A stretch of DNA of 64,000 bases, taken from NCBI GenBank assembly GCA_024138015.1, contig JAMXBB010000011.1:86046439-86110438 (forward strand), in the 5' to 3' direction. Positions 1 to 12,904 of this stretch are shown here, one piece after another. Position 1 is the first letter of the stretch; the number at the start of each line of letters is the position of its first letter. Source of the stretch: Lumnitzera littorea. Taxonomy: Eukaryota; Streptophyta; Magnoliopsida; Myrtales; Combretaceae. The notes under the pieces were generated by a model. It searched no databases. It had not been told where the DNA came from and was given only the letters and a program-made list of their open reading frames with translations. Made by a program: the position numbers and the translations under genes.

Positions 1-350
1 CACCATCATCCTCACCCTCACGTAACGACAGCAATTATAAAAATACCATTCCACAACATATTTTTATAATTAAAAAAAAAAAAATCAGATTTCATTATAT
101 ACCCTTCTTTGATCTAAACAAAATTCATACGCCCATTTGATCTGAACAAAAATAGAAAGGGCCAAACAATAAAAATCCTTGATAGAGATTTCTATTCTGG
201 CTAAACCAGTATTAGTCCTATAAGTGCCAAATTTTATAGAAAAACTGATGTAATAAAGGTGGACGACTCAAATAGAAGAAAATAAGAAAAAGATGCTGCA
301 GAAAAGTGGAAAATAGGACCTCCGTTATATAGTTATACACACACACACAC

Positions 351-400
<50 letters not shown>

Positions 401-1505
401 AACAGAAATCTACATTTATCATTTGCAGCCGCAGCAATGAGAAGAAGAGGAAGAAGAAAAATATATACAGAAAAGGCCAGTTAAAGAAGGAGGCGTACAA
501 CAAGAAGCCAACTGTAATCATATGATGCAACATGCATGAGTACATTCCTCATCGATAACAATCAACACCAGATGTACCAACCCTATCATGTGCCCACCAC
601 CAATTTTTTAACAATTTCAGTCCAAACCCTACTTCACCTATGCCCCACTTTCCGTTGTCCTATGTCTCCACTACAATCATAACCAAACACAATAATAAAT
701 AAAACCTAGAACTTTGTTGTTCTTAAACCTGCTAGAAGCTTCAACTACTATAGATCCATACACACACTACCAACCCATATGATACCAAATAGTGTCGGCA
801 GAGATTAAAAAGAACAAAGATTCATGATAACAATGCTCATAAAAACATTAGTTTCTACAACCAAATGATTTCAGAAGAATACAAGATAAGACAGGTTCCA
901 ATTCCAAATTTTTAGAAACACACCACCACTCGAGACCACCTATACAAAATAGATTGATTTTGCCAAAACAAGTAGTTGCTAGAGTAGTATATGTGAGCAG
1001 AAGTAGCCAGTTCAATTACAGCCATGCATATTGTCAGAGAGTAAAAAATGAAATCCATGCAAGCATGTAACCAGAAGTTAATACTAATTCTTGAGGCACC
1101 AAACTCCTAAGAAGATCTTGCTAGAATCTTAGAGCGGAACTGTAATTGTTGGTCAAGAGTGTGAGTGTGATGCTAAAGAGAAATAGTTGTAATAACACAA
1201 ACACAGAGGAGCTATCTTTTACCATTTACAAATGTGTCTGCAATTTTGCAGATATTTAAATGAAAGGAGCCAAAAGCTAACACCAACTAAATATGGCAAT
1301 GACATAACCTACATCCTCAAAAATGAGCCAACATCAGAAGAAAACCAAGATGTATACAGAAAGAATCAATAAAAAGCCTTAAATCTGTAAAAATAAAAGG
1401 AAAACCTACGTGAAGATGGACTCAGAACTGAAAAATTTTTTGTAACCATCTTGATTTTCGAGGAACGATCCTAGGACATGCAGGGACAACCACCCAGTTG
1501 TTAAT
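1..1505. other. 3' flank of the GAUT gene, no gene seen
   Basis: AT-rich sequence without a supported coding region. The part next to 1506 should hold the 3' untranslated region of the minus-strand GAUT gene. Short ORFs at 218-545 are translations of the dinucleotide repeat and are not genes. Confidence 0.5.
335..396. repeat. Compound (AC)n-(ACAT)n-(AT)n microsatellite
   Basis: About 16 bases of AC repeat run into ACAT units and then about 30 bases of pure AT. It is downstream of the GAUT gene on that gene's strand and is likely to vary in length between individuals. Confidence 0.95.
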
Positions 1506-4500
1506 TTATGGATTGATGTTGCACTCTCGAAGGAAGGCATGATCATAATCGACGTACTTTACCCAGAGGCTTTTGTACTTTGGTATGGCAATTTCAAGCC
1601 ATGGTTTCATATTGCCATTGTAGTGGATAACAGCCGCTCGCTCTATTTCCCTCTGGTTAACATTGGGGTTGTAGCCAAGGCCGAGGACATGCCAATTTTT
1701 ATCAATAGGGAAAGTGCGTTTCCAGAATGTTATGAGGCCAGGTGGTAAGGTTCCCAATTTCCACAACTGCCTGTCGTGATTCTGCAAGCATTCATAAAAC
1801 CAAATTTTAGACCTCTACATTATGTTGCAAGGAAACAAAAGAGAAGCAACAGTAGCAAGCAAAGCACAGAAAACAAATTCTAACCACTGGAATCAGTGGG
1901 AGATCCTAACGGTATGATCTTGAAAATTTTCATTACCAGATTCTGCCACTTGTGGTAGACATCAGTTACGTTTTGCCTTTTCCATTCCTTCAAGTCAAAC
2001 ATATTCATCCCATATGCCCATCCACAAGCTCGGGGGTCAAAATTATTTGCAATAACAGGATTTGAGAAATTGAGATAACGATCAAAGCGATGGAAGCTTT
2101 CTCCGCATGTCTCAACAGCACCATTAACATTCCCCTTTAAATCAATGGACCACATTGGCTGCAAATCCTTCTGCACGACTATGTCATCATCTAAAAACAG
2201 CACCTTGTCAAGCTTGGGGAAGATCTCCGGTAGGTAAAACCGTAAATGGTTCAGAATGGATAAATACTTTGGATTCCGATACTTCAAATTTGAATCAGAA
2301 TTCGTCCGATGCGTCCTGAAGTAATAATCTATCATGGAGGGAGAACCTAACTGCCTGAGGACTGGACTGTAGCTTGAGTTTAACCATGTAAATTCCTCAA
2401 TATTCTGAACCTGGATAGTGGCTTTCCCAGGAGGATTTACTAAAAACCACATTCTCATTGCTGCATAATTGAGCTTGTCCGTGACGATATGGAACACATG
2501 TTTCGATGGATGCTGTCAATGGTAATGACAAGTGCATTAGGAATGAAATCACATTCACAAAACACGAAATAGAAGCAAAACAAAGTGCACCATTTTCAGG
2601 TATATCCAACTATCTTACGCACTTCTCACAAGGACAGTCAAAACAAGAAACAAAACTGTGCTAATGCAAAGGTAGTTCTCATTAGGATAAAACAATGCAA
2701 GTCCCTCCAAAGCCAACATCAAGGAGATCATTGAAGTGAAAGGGTAAAAAGAACTACCTTTAAATTAGTAACGGTTGAGTTCACAACAACAGCAGCTGCC
2801 AACACATTATCCGAGAAAAGTGCATAATGGAACAGTTCAGGGTCCTCCAATTTCTCTTGATTGGGGAATTCCCGCTGAGAAGGACTCAAAGCATAGTACT
2901 CAGTTGTCAGGCGAAGGGGAAGACAATGAAGACCTTTTGGAAGAGTCTTCGCCGTCAACTGTGTCAAGAACAAAGTCTGCTTCGCATGCACCCGAAGCTG
3001 CTCTTCTGCTGACTGGAGCATAGCCCTGAGTTTCTTTACAATAGCTGCACAATCATCTTGAATCTGCTTGCCCTTGACCAATGTTTGCTCCATTGCTTTC
3101 AATTTCTCATTGGCACTGCATGTATTAAAGCATGAGACACATTAACTTCTGGAGAAACAATACAGCCTTAAAGAGCCAGCACAGTGATTGATCACAAATT
3201 ATGAATTCAAAATTCAATCCAGTTGGTGGATATACTAACTTTTTTGGCAACTCAGAATCTTTACTTGCTGCACCAAGTAACCGTTGAACTTCTTTAATTC
3301 TCTGTCGAAGCTCTCTAATGAAGTGAGGAGTATTTTTAGTGGCTGGTAGAGACAGGTAAACCCTTGCCCTGATTAGCTGATCTTTGAGCTGCCGGATGCG
3401 AGCATCTGGGGCCGCTTGATCACTGTTTCTCTGGACTCCAGAGTTTGCACGATCTTTTCCATTAGTAGTCCCAGAAGGTTTACCTGACTGCTGCTCAACT
3501 TTCTGTTCCTGCCTCAGAAACCACAGACCAAAACTTTTCATTATTTAAACAACAAATTTTTTTCCATAGGCCAAATGCTAAGAACAAATTATCCCTAAAT
3601 CCTCACAATATAATTTTCTCGTGGAAACTAGTGTTCAAACAATTCTTGATGTAAGTTTAAAATCCAATACACACTAGAATTCAAGAATGGAAAAAAACAT
3701 CCTGCTTATTGATAAACTTCTGGTGTCCTCCAACAAAGAAAGGTCAAACCCTAGCAAACCAATACTAGAAGCAATGGCTAGAGGCTACACAAATCTCCCG
3801 TAATTTGATCAGAAACCATTTCTGAAATATCAATTCAAAACTTCGTGTAGCATAATACAAGCAGAAACACTTTTATGTTTGAATCGACCTCACGATAAAA
3901 GCAGAAGGTAACCTATAACCACGTGGAGGGAAAAAAAGGAAAAAGGTACCATCTATACTGACTATGTTTATGTTCATCCGGATTTGATCTCTGTGTTTTG
4001 TAACTGGTAGTAGGTAATTCCTAACCAACCAGAAAAGCTCACAGTTCACACCTAAGTAAAATGATATCTAACTCGTCTCTACAGGCAATCAGTAACATAA
4101 ACTTTCCCCAGATAGTAACTAAATACCAACTTGAAATATCAAAATCTCCAAGAAGTCTATCTTACCCATACTCAAGCCTAAGATAGATACCTAAGGACTT
4201 CTTACATCTCTGACTATACTTATTCACTTTAGGATATACCATAGAAAGGATTAACGACAGAGACTGATCAACACAACTTACCACATTTTGCATGCCACTA
4301 TTGGATAGCCTCTCCCCAGCATTCACTTTGCCGTCATTGTCATTGAATTTTCCAGTTTCTCCATGGATTTCATTTGCAACAGTTGTGTCGGACTTCTCAG
4401 AAACACCGTCCTGCTTTCCTCCACCAATTACCTGCTTAATAGGGTTCTCTTCCCCGGAATGGCCCTCGGTGATGGCAGCAGATAATACTCTAGTAGATTT

Positions 4501-5290
4501 ATGCTCCATTGAATCTAGAACTGGCAAATCTAGATACCCAACATAATTATAATCAGAAAATTAGATTAAACTAACATAGATTTCACAACTTTATTACAAT
4601 GATATAATTTCAAAGAAAAAATTAAAGGGGGACATAGAAAGAAAAGCTATTAGGAAATCTCAAATTGCATACCTTTAGTGGACTTTTCTGTATAGACCAC
4701 TCCAATGGGTTCTTGAAAATTTGCTGATGATTCCTTTATATGAAAATGAAAAATAATAAACATTGAGACCTTAATTAAATAACCACGTATTTAATCAACA
4801 AAATAAGGGGAAAAAAAAAATTTGGGTACTGAACCAAACAAAAAAGTTCTGCATGAAATAAAAGCAAAAATAAATAAAATCAGTAAACAAAATTACCTCA
4901 GGAAGCAGATTTAGATGCCTTTTGTCACCATTAAAAGTCTAAAAACAAGTAGAAAAAAGTACAATTAAAAAAAATTACATAATTTATCTCCTAAAAATTA
5001 TAAGATATTGAAAAATAACAAAATTAGTGACTTACAAAAGTAGTAACTTCTTCTAAAAATTCATTCTTAGCTGCAAAAGAACACACAGAATCAAATACCC
5101 AGTTGTCGGAAAACTCAAAAAGGCCAAAACTATACTCCCCTGTTGGGGAAATAAAAAAGCGAAAAAATAAGAGAAGGGGGAAAGACTTACATGTAGCGGT
5201 GGTGAAAGTACCAAATCTCTCAGTATAAAGAACAATAGGAGCAATAACGGTAACAAGAAGCATTAACAAGACCAAATTCCTTATCAACAT
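1506..5290 (-). CDS. GAUT: Galacturonosyltransferase, GT8 family (GAUT3/GAUT4-like), nine exons
   Basis: Adds galacturonic acid from UDP-GalA to homogalacturonan (pectin) in the Golgi lumen; this role is family knowledge. Exons on the minus strand, in order: 5290-5191, 5070-5036, 4938-4897, 4733-4673, 4529-4282, 3508-3240, 3115-2758, 2512-1937, 1781-1506. All introns are GT-AG, phases join, and the total is 1965 nt, or 654 residues plus TAA. Residues 4-22 form a single N-terminal membrane anchor (type II topology). A variable stem follows to about residue 190, then a helical conserved region, then the GT8 domain: FHIVTD at 378-383, the metal-binding DDD at 479-481 and HYNGNMKPW at 616-624. 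The last residues, CNINP, are typical of the family. Length and stem lie between Arabidopsis GAUT4 and GAUT3, so the exact paralogue is uncertain. The ATG at 5288-5290 sits directly before the anchor. No break was seen. Confidence 0.95.
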
Positions 5291-5574
5291 CTTCTTTTTC
5301 CGTTATTTTTTCTTTTTCTTAAATCGAAACAAAGAGACTGGGTTTTGTTTTTTCCTTTTTCCAAGAGAAGAAGAGAAGTGAAAAAATAAAAAAGAAGAAA
5401 AACCCAGAAAGCAATTAACTCACATTGAAGAAAGATTGCATCTTTTTTCGAAAGAAGAAACGAATGAAGACAACGTATGTTCTAGGAAATTTATGTGGGT
5501 ATTGGAAGACAGAGGCGTGTTTGTGAAAGAACACAGAAAATATGGGTTTTATGTTTATCGTTATTGTTTATTGT

Positions 5575-5588
5575 TTGTTTTTATATCG
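5575..5588 (-). promoter_or_regulatory. Possible TATA box of the GAUT gene
   Basis: On the minus strand the sequence reads GATATAAAAAC, about 290 bases upstream of the GAUT start codon. The stretch between is purine/pyrimidine-rich, as in plant 5' untranslated regions, and a GTGAGT near 5420 could be the donor of a 5'UTR intron. This is inferred from position only. Confidence 0.3.
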
Positions 5589-5590
5589 GG

Positions 5591-8500
5591 TGATGTGTAG
5601 TGACTACTGAGGAAGAAAAGAAAAAACAGAAAACAAAAAAAAAAAAAAAAAAAAAGGAAAAGTGGAAGAGCAAAACTCAAAAGCGATGGAAATTGTCGGC
5701 GTTGCGTTGGTGATGATAATTTTTCATGTCCGTAACAGAAAAAATATATAAAAGTGGGAAAATAATGTAAGAAGTCCCAAGGGAGAAGTAACCAAGCCGA
5801 GAGGCAAGAAGACTAGGGGATAAGGTGTTTTAATCTCGCGTTTTCGTCCGTATTCCCATCTATCGCATATTTGACTGTGGATCGCTTTTAAAGTAAAAAT
5901 TTTTGTGTTTTCTTACTTGTAAACGGATGTACGACAACTCATTGTGCTCAAACCTATTTTACACATAGTTGCCTTTTTCACTTCGTAAGAGATGGTTGTT
6001 TGGAAATTTCTTTTAATAAAAAAATGAAGGTTAATTTGTATTTTATCACTATTATAACAAAATCTACTATCATATATATCTCAAAAAAATTTGTAATATG
6101 CCAGGTTGCAATCCAATATCTTTCTTACTTGAAAATTAAGTCGATTAATAATTTTGAAAGGAATGCTAAAGGAAAATTTTTTTTTTTTTCAAAACTTAAA
6201 TGGTAAATGAAATTATATAATTTTTTAAGGAAAAAAAAAAAAGGAGACGACGGGATACACCAATAAAAAGGAAAAGCTTTGCTATTAATCTCCTTGAAAA
6301 ACATTTTTTTCTGCCATAATTACATATTTTCTACACATATTTTGACTTATCTCCATCACTATATTATTATCACATGGTATTAAAAATGATTATCTATGGC
6401 TTTTCAATTCATGATTTAGATAAAAATGAAAAAAAAAAAAACAGATGTATTGAAAGTGTGAAATACATAATCCTAACATGTACTATCTCTTTTCCCTTTA
6501 ATTATTTATTATTTAGTCATTGAAAGAATCATTTTAGATTAATTGATTAACCATAGTAGATAAATTGTTTTCACTCGTTTATTAAATTATCATAATTTAA
6601 ATTATTAAATTTAACTCCTTTCCCTAAATGAAAATAAATTAGTTATGAGATTTATACATATATATATGATTATACTTTAAACTTTTGAAAGTTCTTGCAT
6701 AATTTTATAACTTAGTGTTTTGAAAAAGAATATATATCATAATTTGAATTTTAAAAGTTTTTACAAGAAACTAAATATTTAACCTTTTATTATATAATAT
6801 TGTTTTACAATCACCACCATTAGTAATTTATGATATTAAAGTAGGTGTATCCACTTTTGGCGTTTTTGCAATTTTTTCTTGTATTTTGAAAATACACCCC
6901 ATATATTTTATTAATATCCAGCTAATTTACCAATATTTACTTATATTACTTGCATACTGAATTGGAAGTTGTATAAGTTGTACTAAATTGAAAGTCGCAA
7001 ACATTTTAAGGGTTGTGGAGCGATGAATCCGATAAGAAAGTATATTCACAATTATTATTTTAAATAAAAAATATAAAAATGAAAAAGTAAGCATCAAAGA
7101 ACTGGTAATCAATTTAATAATTAATATATAATTTTACGTGTAATTATTTTTTATATTTTGACTAATATATACCCAAGATGAGGTTGACACTGGAATATGG
7201 TTTGGGATATCGAAAATCCAGCTTCTCGTGTTTTTCCAGTAGATTTTGCTTGGCTGTGTTTGTGTACTTCGCTGTAAGTTTGATTTAGTAGCAAGAGAAG
7301 TGCTGTCTTTTTTAATTTCAACTGCAATCATTCCAAACAAGGAAGAAAGATAAAAAGATAAAGACGGGACGATGAGGCAAAAGGAAAGGGTAAAAGGGGA
7401 AAAAAGTAATTGTGGTTTCGTAAATGGAATCGTCCTTCCAAGTTTTCAGCTCTTCCACGCGGCTTCCCACGCGTTGAATGCACGACTAATTAATTAATTG
7501 GTGGGTAAATCTTTCACCGGTGATTGAGGCATGACACGGTTGGCACTTGCCATTTATTTAGAAAATTATTTACACATATTATATATATACACGATTTTCC
7601 AAACTTTTGGAAAAACTATATTTTGTGTAAATAATGTCACTTTTGGAATAGTCGTAATATTTTTAAAATCTAATAGAAAGTAACACAGCTATTTGCATCC
7701 ATCATATTTCATTACCATATTTTGAATATTATGCCTATCTCTAAATGTTACATTAGCTTATGGAAACCACCTAATACTAATATATTTTACGGTCATTACT
7801 CATATTAAATAATCTCTAGATATTAGAGCTGAACAGATATAAAGTATGTAAGGTATAATACTCTTCGTATAATCTACCATGTATTTTTTAAATGTGAATT
7901 TATCTTATACATTGTAAAATCATCATGAAACATATATTTTGTAGAACTTATGAGTATATAGTATCATGTAAAACTTATAATTTTTTTAAATCTTCAAATA
8001 GGTTTCTACTTTACATGCTCTTTTTATTTTCCTTTTTCTTGTAATGGAAAATTCTAAATACTTTTTTTTCACCTTAAAAGTTTAACCTAAATATTAAATA
8101 GTACTCTTTATTAGCAAAACAATTTAATGACAAACATACAAGGGTACATGTATAAAAGAAAAGAGATGTAAATTTTTTTAAACTAATAGTAGATTTTTTT
8201 TTTTTGAAAATTTAAAATTATTATTTTTTATTTCGATTGTTAAGAGAAGTATAAATAAAGTTGAAATAGTAAATATGTTTTTTTTCTTATGACAACAAGA
8301 TGTGAGTAAAGTAAGGTCAACAATTGCACTTGGTTTTAGGGAAGAAAAGGTAGAAAGATAATAAAAGAGATGTAGCATAAAGTCACGTCATCAAAAAAAT
8401 AGATAGAAAGTTTTAAATTTAAGATTTGTATATAGTGGTTTCTTTTCGACATAAATATATTATTATCTTTATGCTTTTTAGTTTGCTTGATCAAAAAATA

Positions 8501-9272
8501 TATATATGAGATTTTTTTTATTCATATATATATATATATATGATATATTGAAAAAATATTATTTGTATTTTATCTTATAATCTTCAATACTCATTCAGAA
8601 CCTACGTAATTAAGTAAAATAAGGGGTAGTGACCTATACAAAAGGATTACCACTCACCACTAATGTTTATGCATACATAGATATATATGTATATGTAAAT
8701 GCTGTTAATTTTATGATTATGATAATTGTTGAAACAAGTTTATTATTTTTGCTAATAATTATAATCTCAATAGATGTCTGCTTAGCCAAATTTTACTTAA
8801 TTAATAGTATAATACCAACCACAAATGATAAATATGATGTTATATATCATATCATTTGTGGTACTCTCCTATATCCTATTAACTATATTATTTGTAATGG
8901 AAGTATAGTCAAAGTCTTACTTAAATATTTTTCAATCCTACATCTAAAATTTAAAGTTGCTAAAATGTCATACTTATTTAATATCTAAAGTTGTTGAATG
9001 TTATATATAATCAAAATTTTTTGTCAAATTTTACATATGTGGTTTGAATTTGTTAAATATCATACTTGATTGGATTTTAGCTTGTGAAATTTGACAACCT
9101 GGTTATCTTTAAAAAGATGATTTGATAGACAATTATTGGTCAAATAGTACCAATTTATGTAAGGTGTAAATTTGATAAGTAAATATTTAACTGAATATGA
9201 CATTAACAACTTTAAACTTGAATGTAAAATAAAAAATATACTCAACCCTATATTAACTACTCAAATAATTCA
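5591..9272. other. AT-rich intergenic region, no gene seen
   Basis: Between the GAUT promoter and the truncated end of retroelement A. ORFs here are short, AT-driven and unlike known proteins. It contains a short (AT)n at about 8523-8541 and the hairpin at 8791-8890. Nothing else could be supported. Confidence 0.6.
8791..8890. repeat. Imperfect inverted repeat (hairpin), MITE remnant or pre-miRNA-like
   Basis: Arms 8818-8830 and 8850-8862 are perfect 13-base reverse complements (ACCACAAATGATA). The 19-base loop can pair further. Outside the perfect core the arms continue imperfectly for about 25 bases each side, with matching TTAATAG and TATA blocks. No flanking duplication was found, so it is not assigned to a transposon family. 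Confidence 0.55.
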
Positions 9273-9429
9273 CGGTAGTCTGAGAATAAAGTTCATGCTC
9301 AATTCAGTCAATGGCTTGGCTAGGACAGGCAAAAGCATTGCTTTCTCTTGCTCAACTTAGCACTTAGCCTTCTTGCATACAGTACAGCCTTAGACTACTC
9401 GATGCAAATCTCTCCTCATCCTTGACTAA
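9273..9429 (-). pseudogene. Integrase fragment of element A
   Basis: Closely similar to element B around 14590-14760, the stretch between the integrase zinc-binding region and the catalytic core. It is separated from the rest of A's pol by the long-LTR fragment and a deletion. It cannot make a product. Confidence 0.75.
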
Positions 9430-9777
9430 TGTCACGCCCCGAAGCGGCAGAGTCGTAACAGCCCCCGCCGTGTAAACCATCTTAAGATAGAAGTTGGCCT
9501 TACAACCGCTATCTTAGACCTGATCTACACAAGGCGTCCACGACTAACCCGCTTTGAAGTAGACAATTTGTAATTTAAACAAATCATTTAAGAAAGTGAG
9601 AAAAGTTATATATAGTCACTATAATTCAGTTATTACATTAATCAGAAATGAAAAGTAAAACATGTGTTGATTCTTCAATGTTTTTCCTCACTCCCCTGGA
9701 TCCAGCAGTTGCTAGCTTCAGAGTAGTTGNTTCTAAGTTCAATCCTACGGTTACTTGGCTGAACTTTGGAGCTTACA
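9430..9777 (-). mobile_element. Internally deleted copy of the long-LTR family (about 350 bp)
   Basis: The first ~150 bases (TGTCACGCCCCGAAG...) match the start of the solo LTR at 50786. The last ~35 (CCTACGGTTACTTGGCT...CTTACA) match the reverse complement of the start of the solo LTR at 54934. So both LTR ends are present with about 2.6 kb missing between them. No matching 5-bp duplication: flanks are ACTAA and TATAC. The only ambiguous base in the window, n at 9730, lies inside it. Confidence 0.75.
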
Positions 9778-9836
9778 TATACGAAGTAATTCAGTTGTAG
9801 TCCTTATCATATACGAAGTAATTCAGTTGTAGTCCT
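9776..9836. repeat. 29-bp direct duplication in the RNase H relic
   Basis: The 29 bases at 9776-9804 recur exactly at 9808-9836 with three bases between. The first copy overlaps the edge of the long-LTR fragment. It looks like a filler duplication made during repair of a break, but could be an assembly artefact given the nearby n. Confidence 0.85.
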
Positions 9837-10740
9837 CGGAGCTTCTTATTATGGAAAGCAATTGGTCGGCCTTCCTATATCAGGACAGTACCTATTCTAA
9901 CGCTTGATGCGTCACACTCTAGCTTAAAGATTTTCTTGAAATCAGGTAGAACTAACATTAGGGCAGAGGTCAATCTTTCTTTTACCTCAGCAAATCTCTT
10001 CTCCTCCCTTTCTCCCCATTAGAAATTGGTGTTTTTTTTCATTAGTTTAGTAAGTGGCGCAGCGAAGGTGCTGAAATTCTTGATAAACCTTCTATAAAAC
10101 AAAGCCAGTATATGGAAACTTCTCATGTCAGCACAAGTAGTAGGAGCCGGCCACTTAACAATTGTTTGGATCTTTTCATCATCGACTCACAAGCCTCCTC
10201 CACTGACTACATAGCCTAAGAATATCACTTCTTCCTGGTAAAAAGCAACATTTCTTTAGATTGTTGAATAGTCTCTTGGCACGGAGGATATATATAACTG
10301 CTCTGAGATGTTCACAGTGACTTGGCATGTTGATACTATAAACTAAGATGTCGTCAAAGTACATTACAACACACTTCCCTATGAGATGTCTCAGTACATG
10401 ATTCATTAGTATTATGAAAGTGCTCAAGGCATTCGACATGCCGAAGGGCATAACCATTTATTCGTAAAATCCATGTCAAGTCTTAAATGCAGTCTTCCAC
10501 TCATCTCTTAGCCTCATGCGGATTTGATGGTAGCCATATTTAAGATCAATCTTGCTGAAAATTGTGGCTCCACTGAGTTCATCCAACATGTCTTCTAGCT
10601 TTAAGATCGGATACCTGTATTTGATTGTGATCTTGTTCACAGCTTGGTTATCTACACACATTTACCAGGTTCCATCCTTCTTCGGCATTAGAAGCATAGG
10701 CAAAGCACAAGGGCTAAGACTTTCTCTTACATAGCCTTTC
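9837..10740 (-). pseudogene. Reverse transcriptase/RNase H relic of element A
   Basis: The most open parts are 10476-10661 (VNKITIKYRYP, FSKIDLKYGYHQI) and 10179-10457 (VMPFGMSNA, catalytic YFDD in VVMYFDDILVYS). Lower coordinates down to about 9840 give RNase H-side remnants similar to RRFIKNFSTF. These are standard Ty3/gypsy RT motifs. Several frames and stops make it nonfunctional. It is the counterpart of 15160-16090 in element B. Confidence 0.88.
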
Positions 10741-11183
10741 TCTAGCAACTCATTGACTTGATGTTGGACCTTAAAAGCCTGTTTGGGACTCATTTGATAA
10801 GTTGGCTTATTCAGCAGTGTAGCATGGGGTACTAAGTCAATGCAATAATCTATATCTTAAGTTGGGGGCAACCCCTCAAGCAACTGTTCTGGGAACAACT
10901 CGGCATATTCATCTAGCAACTCCTTAATTTCCTGAGATAGCTCACCCCGCTTCTTTATTTCCAATAGTCATCTAACCAATAGTAGGGTCAACTCATCAAC
11001 ATTAATGGCCTCTCGAAGCTCGGCTCTACTCATCACGAAAGCCTTCTTCGATCCATGAGCAAGTTTCATTCGCAACTTATTAACTTCTCTCAACGGCATC
11101 AGATTTAACATAATCTTCCGGTCATCCTTCTCGAACATATACGTGTTCTTTTAGCCGTCATATATGACTTTCCTATCAAACAA

Positions 11184-11450
11184 CTACGGCCTACCCAGCA
11201 ACATGTAGGAAGCGCATATAGGCAGTACGTCATAAAGAATTTGGTCAGAGTAGTTCCCTATAGTGATTAGCAATAGTATTTGCTGAGTGACATATAATGC
11301 TCCTTTCTTACTTAACCAATGCAACTTGTATGGTCTCAAATGTGCAACAATCAGCAACTTCAGTTTTGAGACAAGATCGGCTAACGCCACATTGGTGCAG
11401 CTTCTACTATCCACGATGAGGGCGTACACTTAATCATTCACCTTATAAGT
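11184..11450 (-). pseudogene. Aspartic protease region relic of element A
   Basis: The open segment contains HLRPYKLHWLSKKGALYVT and the downstream DVLPICASYMLLGRP block, a pattern typical of plant Ty3/gypsy retropepsin domains (compare PYKLHWLHDKGTLYVTK in element C at 54590). The catalytic DSG-type loop appears as VDSRSCTNV, with Gly replaced by Arg. Confidence 0.75.
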
Positions 11451-11681
11451 GGTATGCAAATTCTCTCTCTACTCCTCCTCTCTTGAGGGTTCCACATTCA
11501 TAGTGCGTCAGACAACCATGAGTAACTTATCCAAGTCTTCAACAAACATGTTCTCCTCAATCAGCTCTTTTTCGGCATTTTCTTTTTTGGTAGGGACCTC
11601 CTCTTCCTCGAGTTCTTCATATGTACCATCTACTTCTAGCTTCAGGACGTATCCCTTGATGAACATTATTCTATGATTCGA

Positions 11682-12770
11682 GCATTGAGTAGCCACATGT
11701 CCGAACCCTTGATACTTGAAGCACTTGATCTAGCTCGTCTTCCTGCCAAATGCTTACCCCTTCTCATAAGTTCAGGTTGACACTTCACCATCAGGTTGAC
11801 TTTTCTACTCGACTTGAACATCAATCTTTTTGTTTAGCTTTGTACTTGACTGAGCTTGATAACTTGCCTGTCCGGGTGAGTTAGTTGGCACCTTGGCCAT
11901 TAATCGGCTCCACTTTTGCCTTTTTACTCACTGGGCAATCCTAATAACTTCATCCATTGTGTCAAATCGTTAGAGCTTTACAATGTCTCGAATGTCTCCT
12001 CTCAACCTAGTAATGAATCTAAAGACTGTTTGAGTTGGTGGTTCCTCCACTTCGCAACATATCATAAACATTTAAAATTCTTAAACATACTCGTCAACAG
12101 TTCGACCTCTTTGTCTCAATTCCTAAAGCCGAGTGAAAGTATCTTAAAGATAGGTTTCCAACATGAATCTGTTTTTGAGTATTCTCTTCATCTCTAACTA
12201 ATTATTAATCTCTCGGTATCCTTCTCGTCTGTTCGTGGCTTGAAAATTCTTCTACCACATGGTAGCATATCCGGAGAACTCAGTAGCAGCGGTTTTCACC
12301 TTATCATAATCCTCATATTGATAGTAATCAAACACACACTCCACCTTCTCTTCCCACTCTAAGTATTCATCAATGTTCCCAAATCTATTGAAACTCGGAA
12401 TTCGAAGCTTCACATGGTCGGATGCTTTGGGGATTCGTACACGTTCTTCTTTAAAATACTCCTCTTCTTCCTCGTCTCCCATACTTACCAAATCAATCTT
12501 CTCCTCACTTGTCCAACTATTCTTCCACCTCGAATGGGTTAAGCTGAGTTCTGATCTCTAATAGGCTAAGCAACTTATGGGGTACTTTGCATAGCCTTAA
12601 GGAGTCGGTAAGACAACGCATGTACAGCTTAGGTTAAATCTACCAAGAGATTAGCTACCTCATCAAGTCTTTCGTTAGTGCTTCTGGGAGTTCCATTAAA
12701 CTATCGTCCATGGTAGATAACTCCATTGTCATCGTTAGTACCAACATTCATATTCGAGTCAATTATTTTT
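11682..12770 (-). pseudogene. Gag relic of element A with damaged zinc knuckle
   Basis: Segment 12252-12491 encodes the capsid-like block (IPSFNRFGNIDEYLEWEE, then VFDYYQYEDYDKVKTAA). The knuckle at 11682-11723 reads C-F-K-Y-QGFG-H-VATQ-C: the second Cys of the CX2CX4HX4C pattern is Tyr. Acidic sequence follows. Frameshifts and stops separate the parts. Confidence 0.82.
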
Positions 12771-12899
12771 CCTTACAAATTCAAGGCTCAAACAAACACT
12801 TCAGGAAATTAATAGTTAACAACACAGCGCCCAAATGAACACAATAACTTGCTTTTGTTTCATATACACAAAATAGAGTATAACAAAACTTTGAAAACA

Positions 12900-12904
12900 C
12901 ACGT
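12900..12904. other. Target-site duplication of element B, left copy (CACGT)
   Basis: Identical to 19198-19202 on the other side of element B. A 5-bp duplication is the expected signature of Ty3/gypsy integrase. Confidence 0.9.

Noticed and set aside
2775..3023. Plus-strand ORFs opposite GAUT exon 7
   Set aside because: Antisense shadows; the minus strand encodes conserved GAUT residues with proper splice sites.
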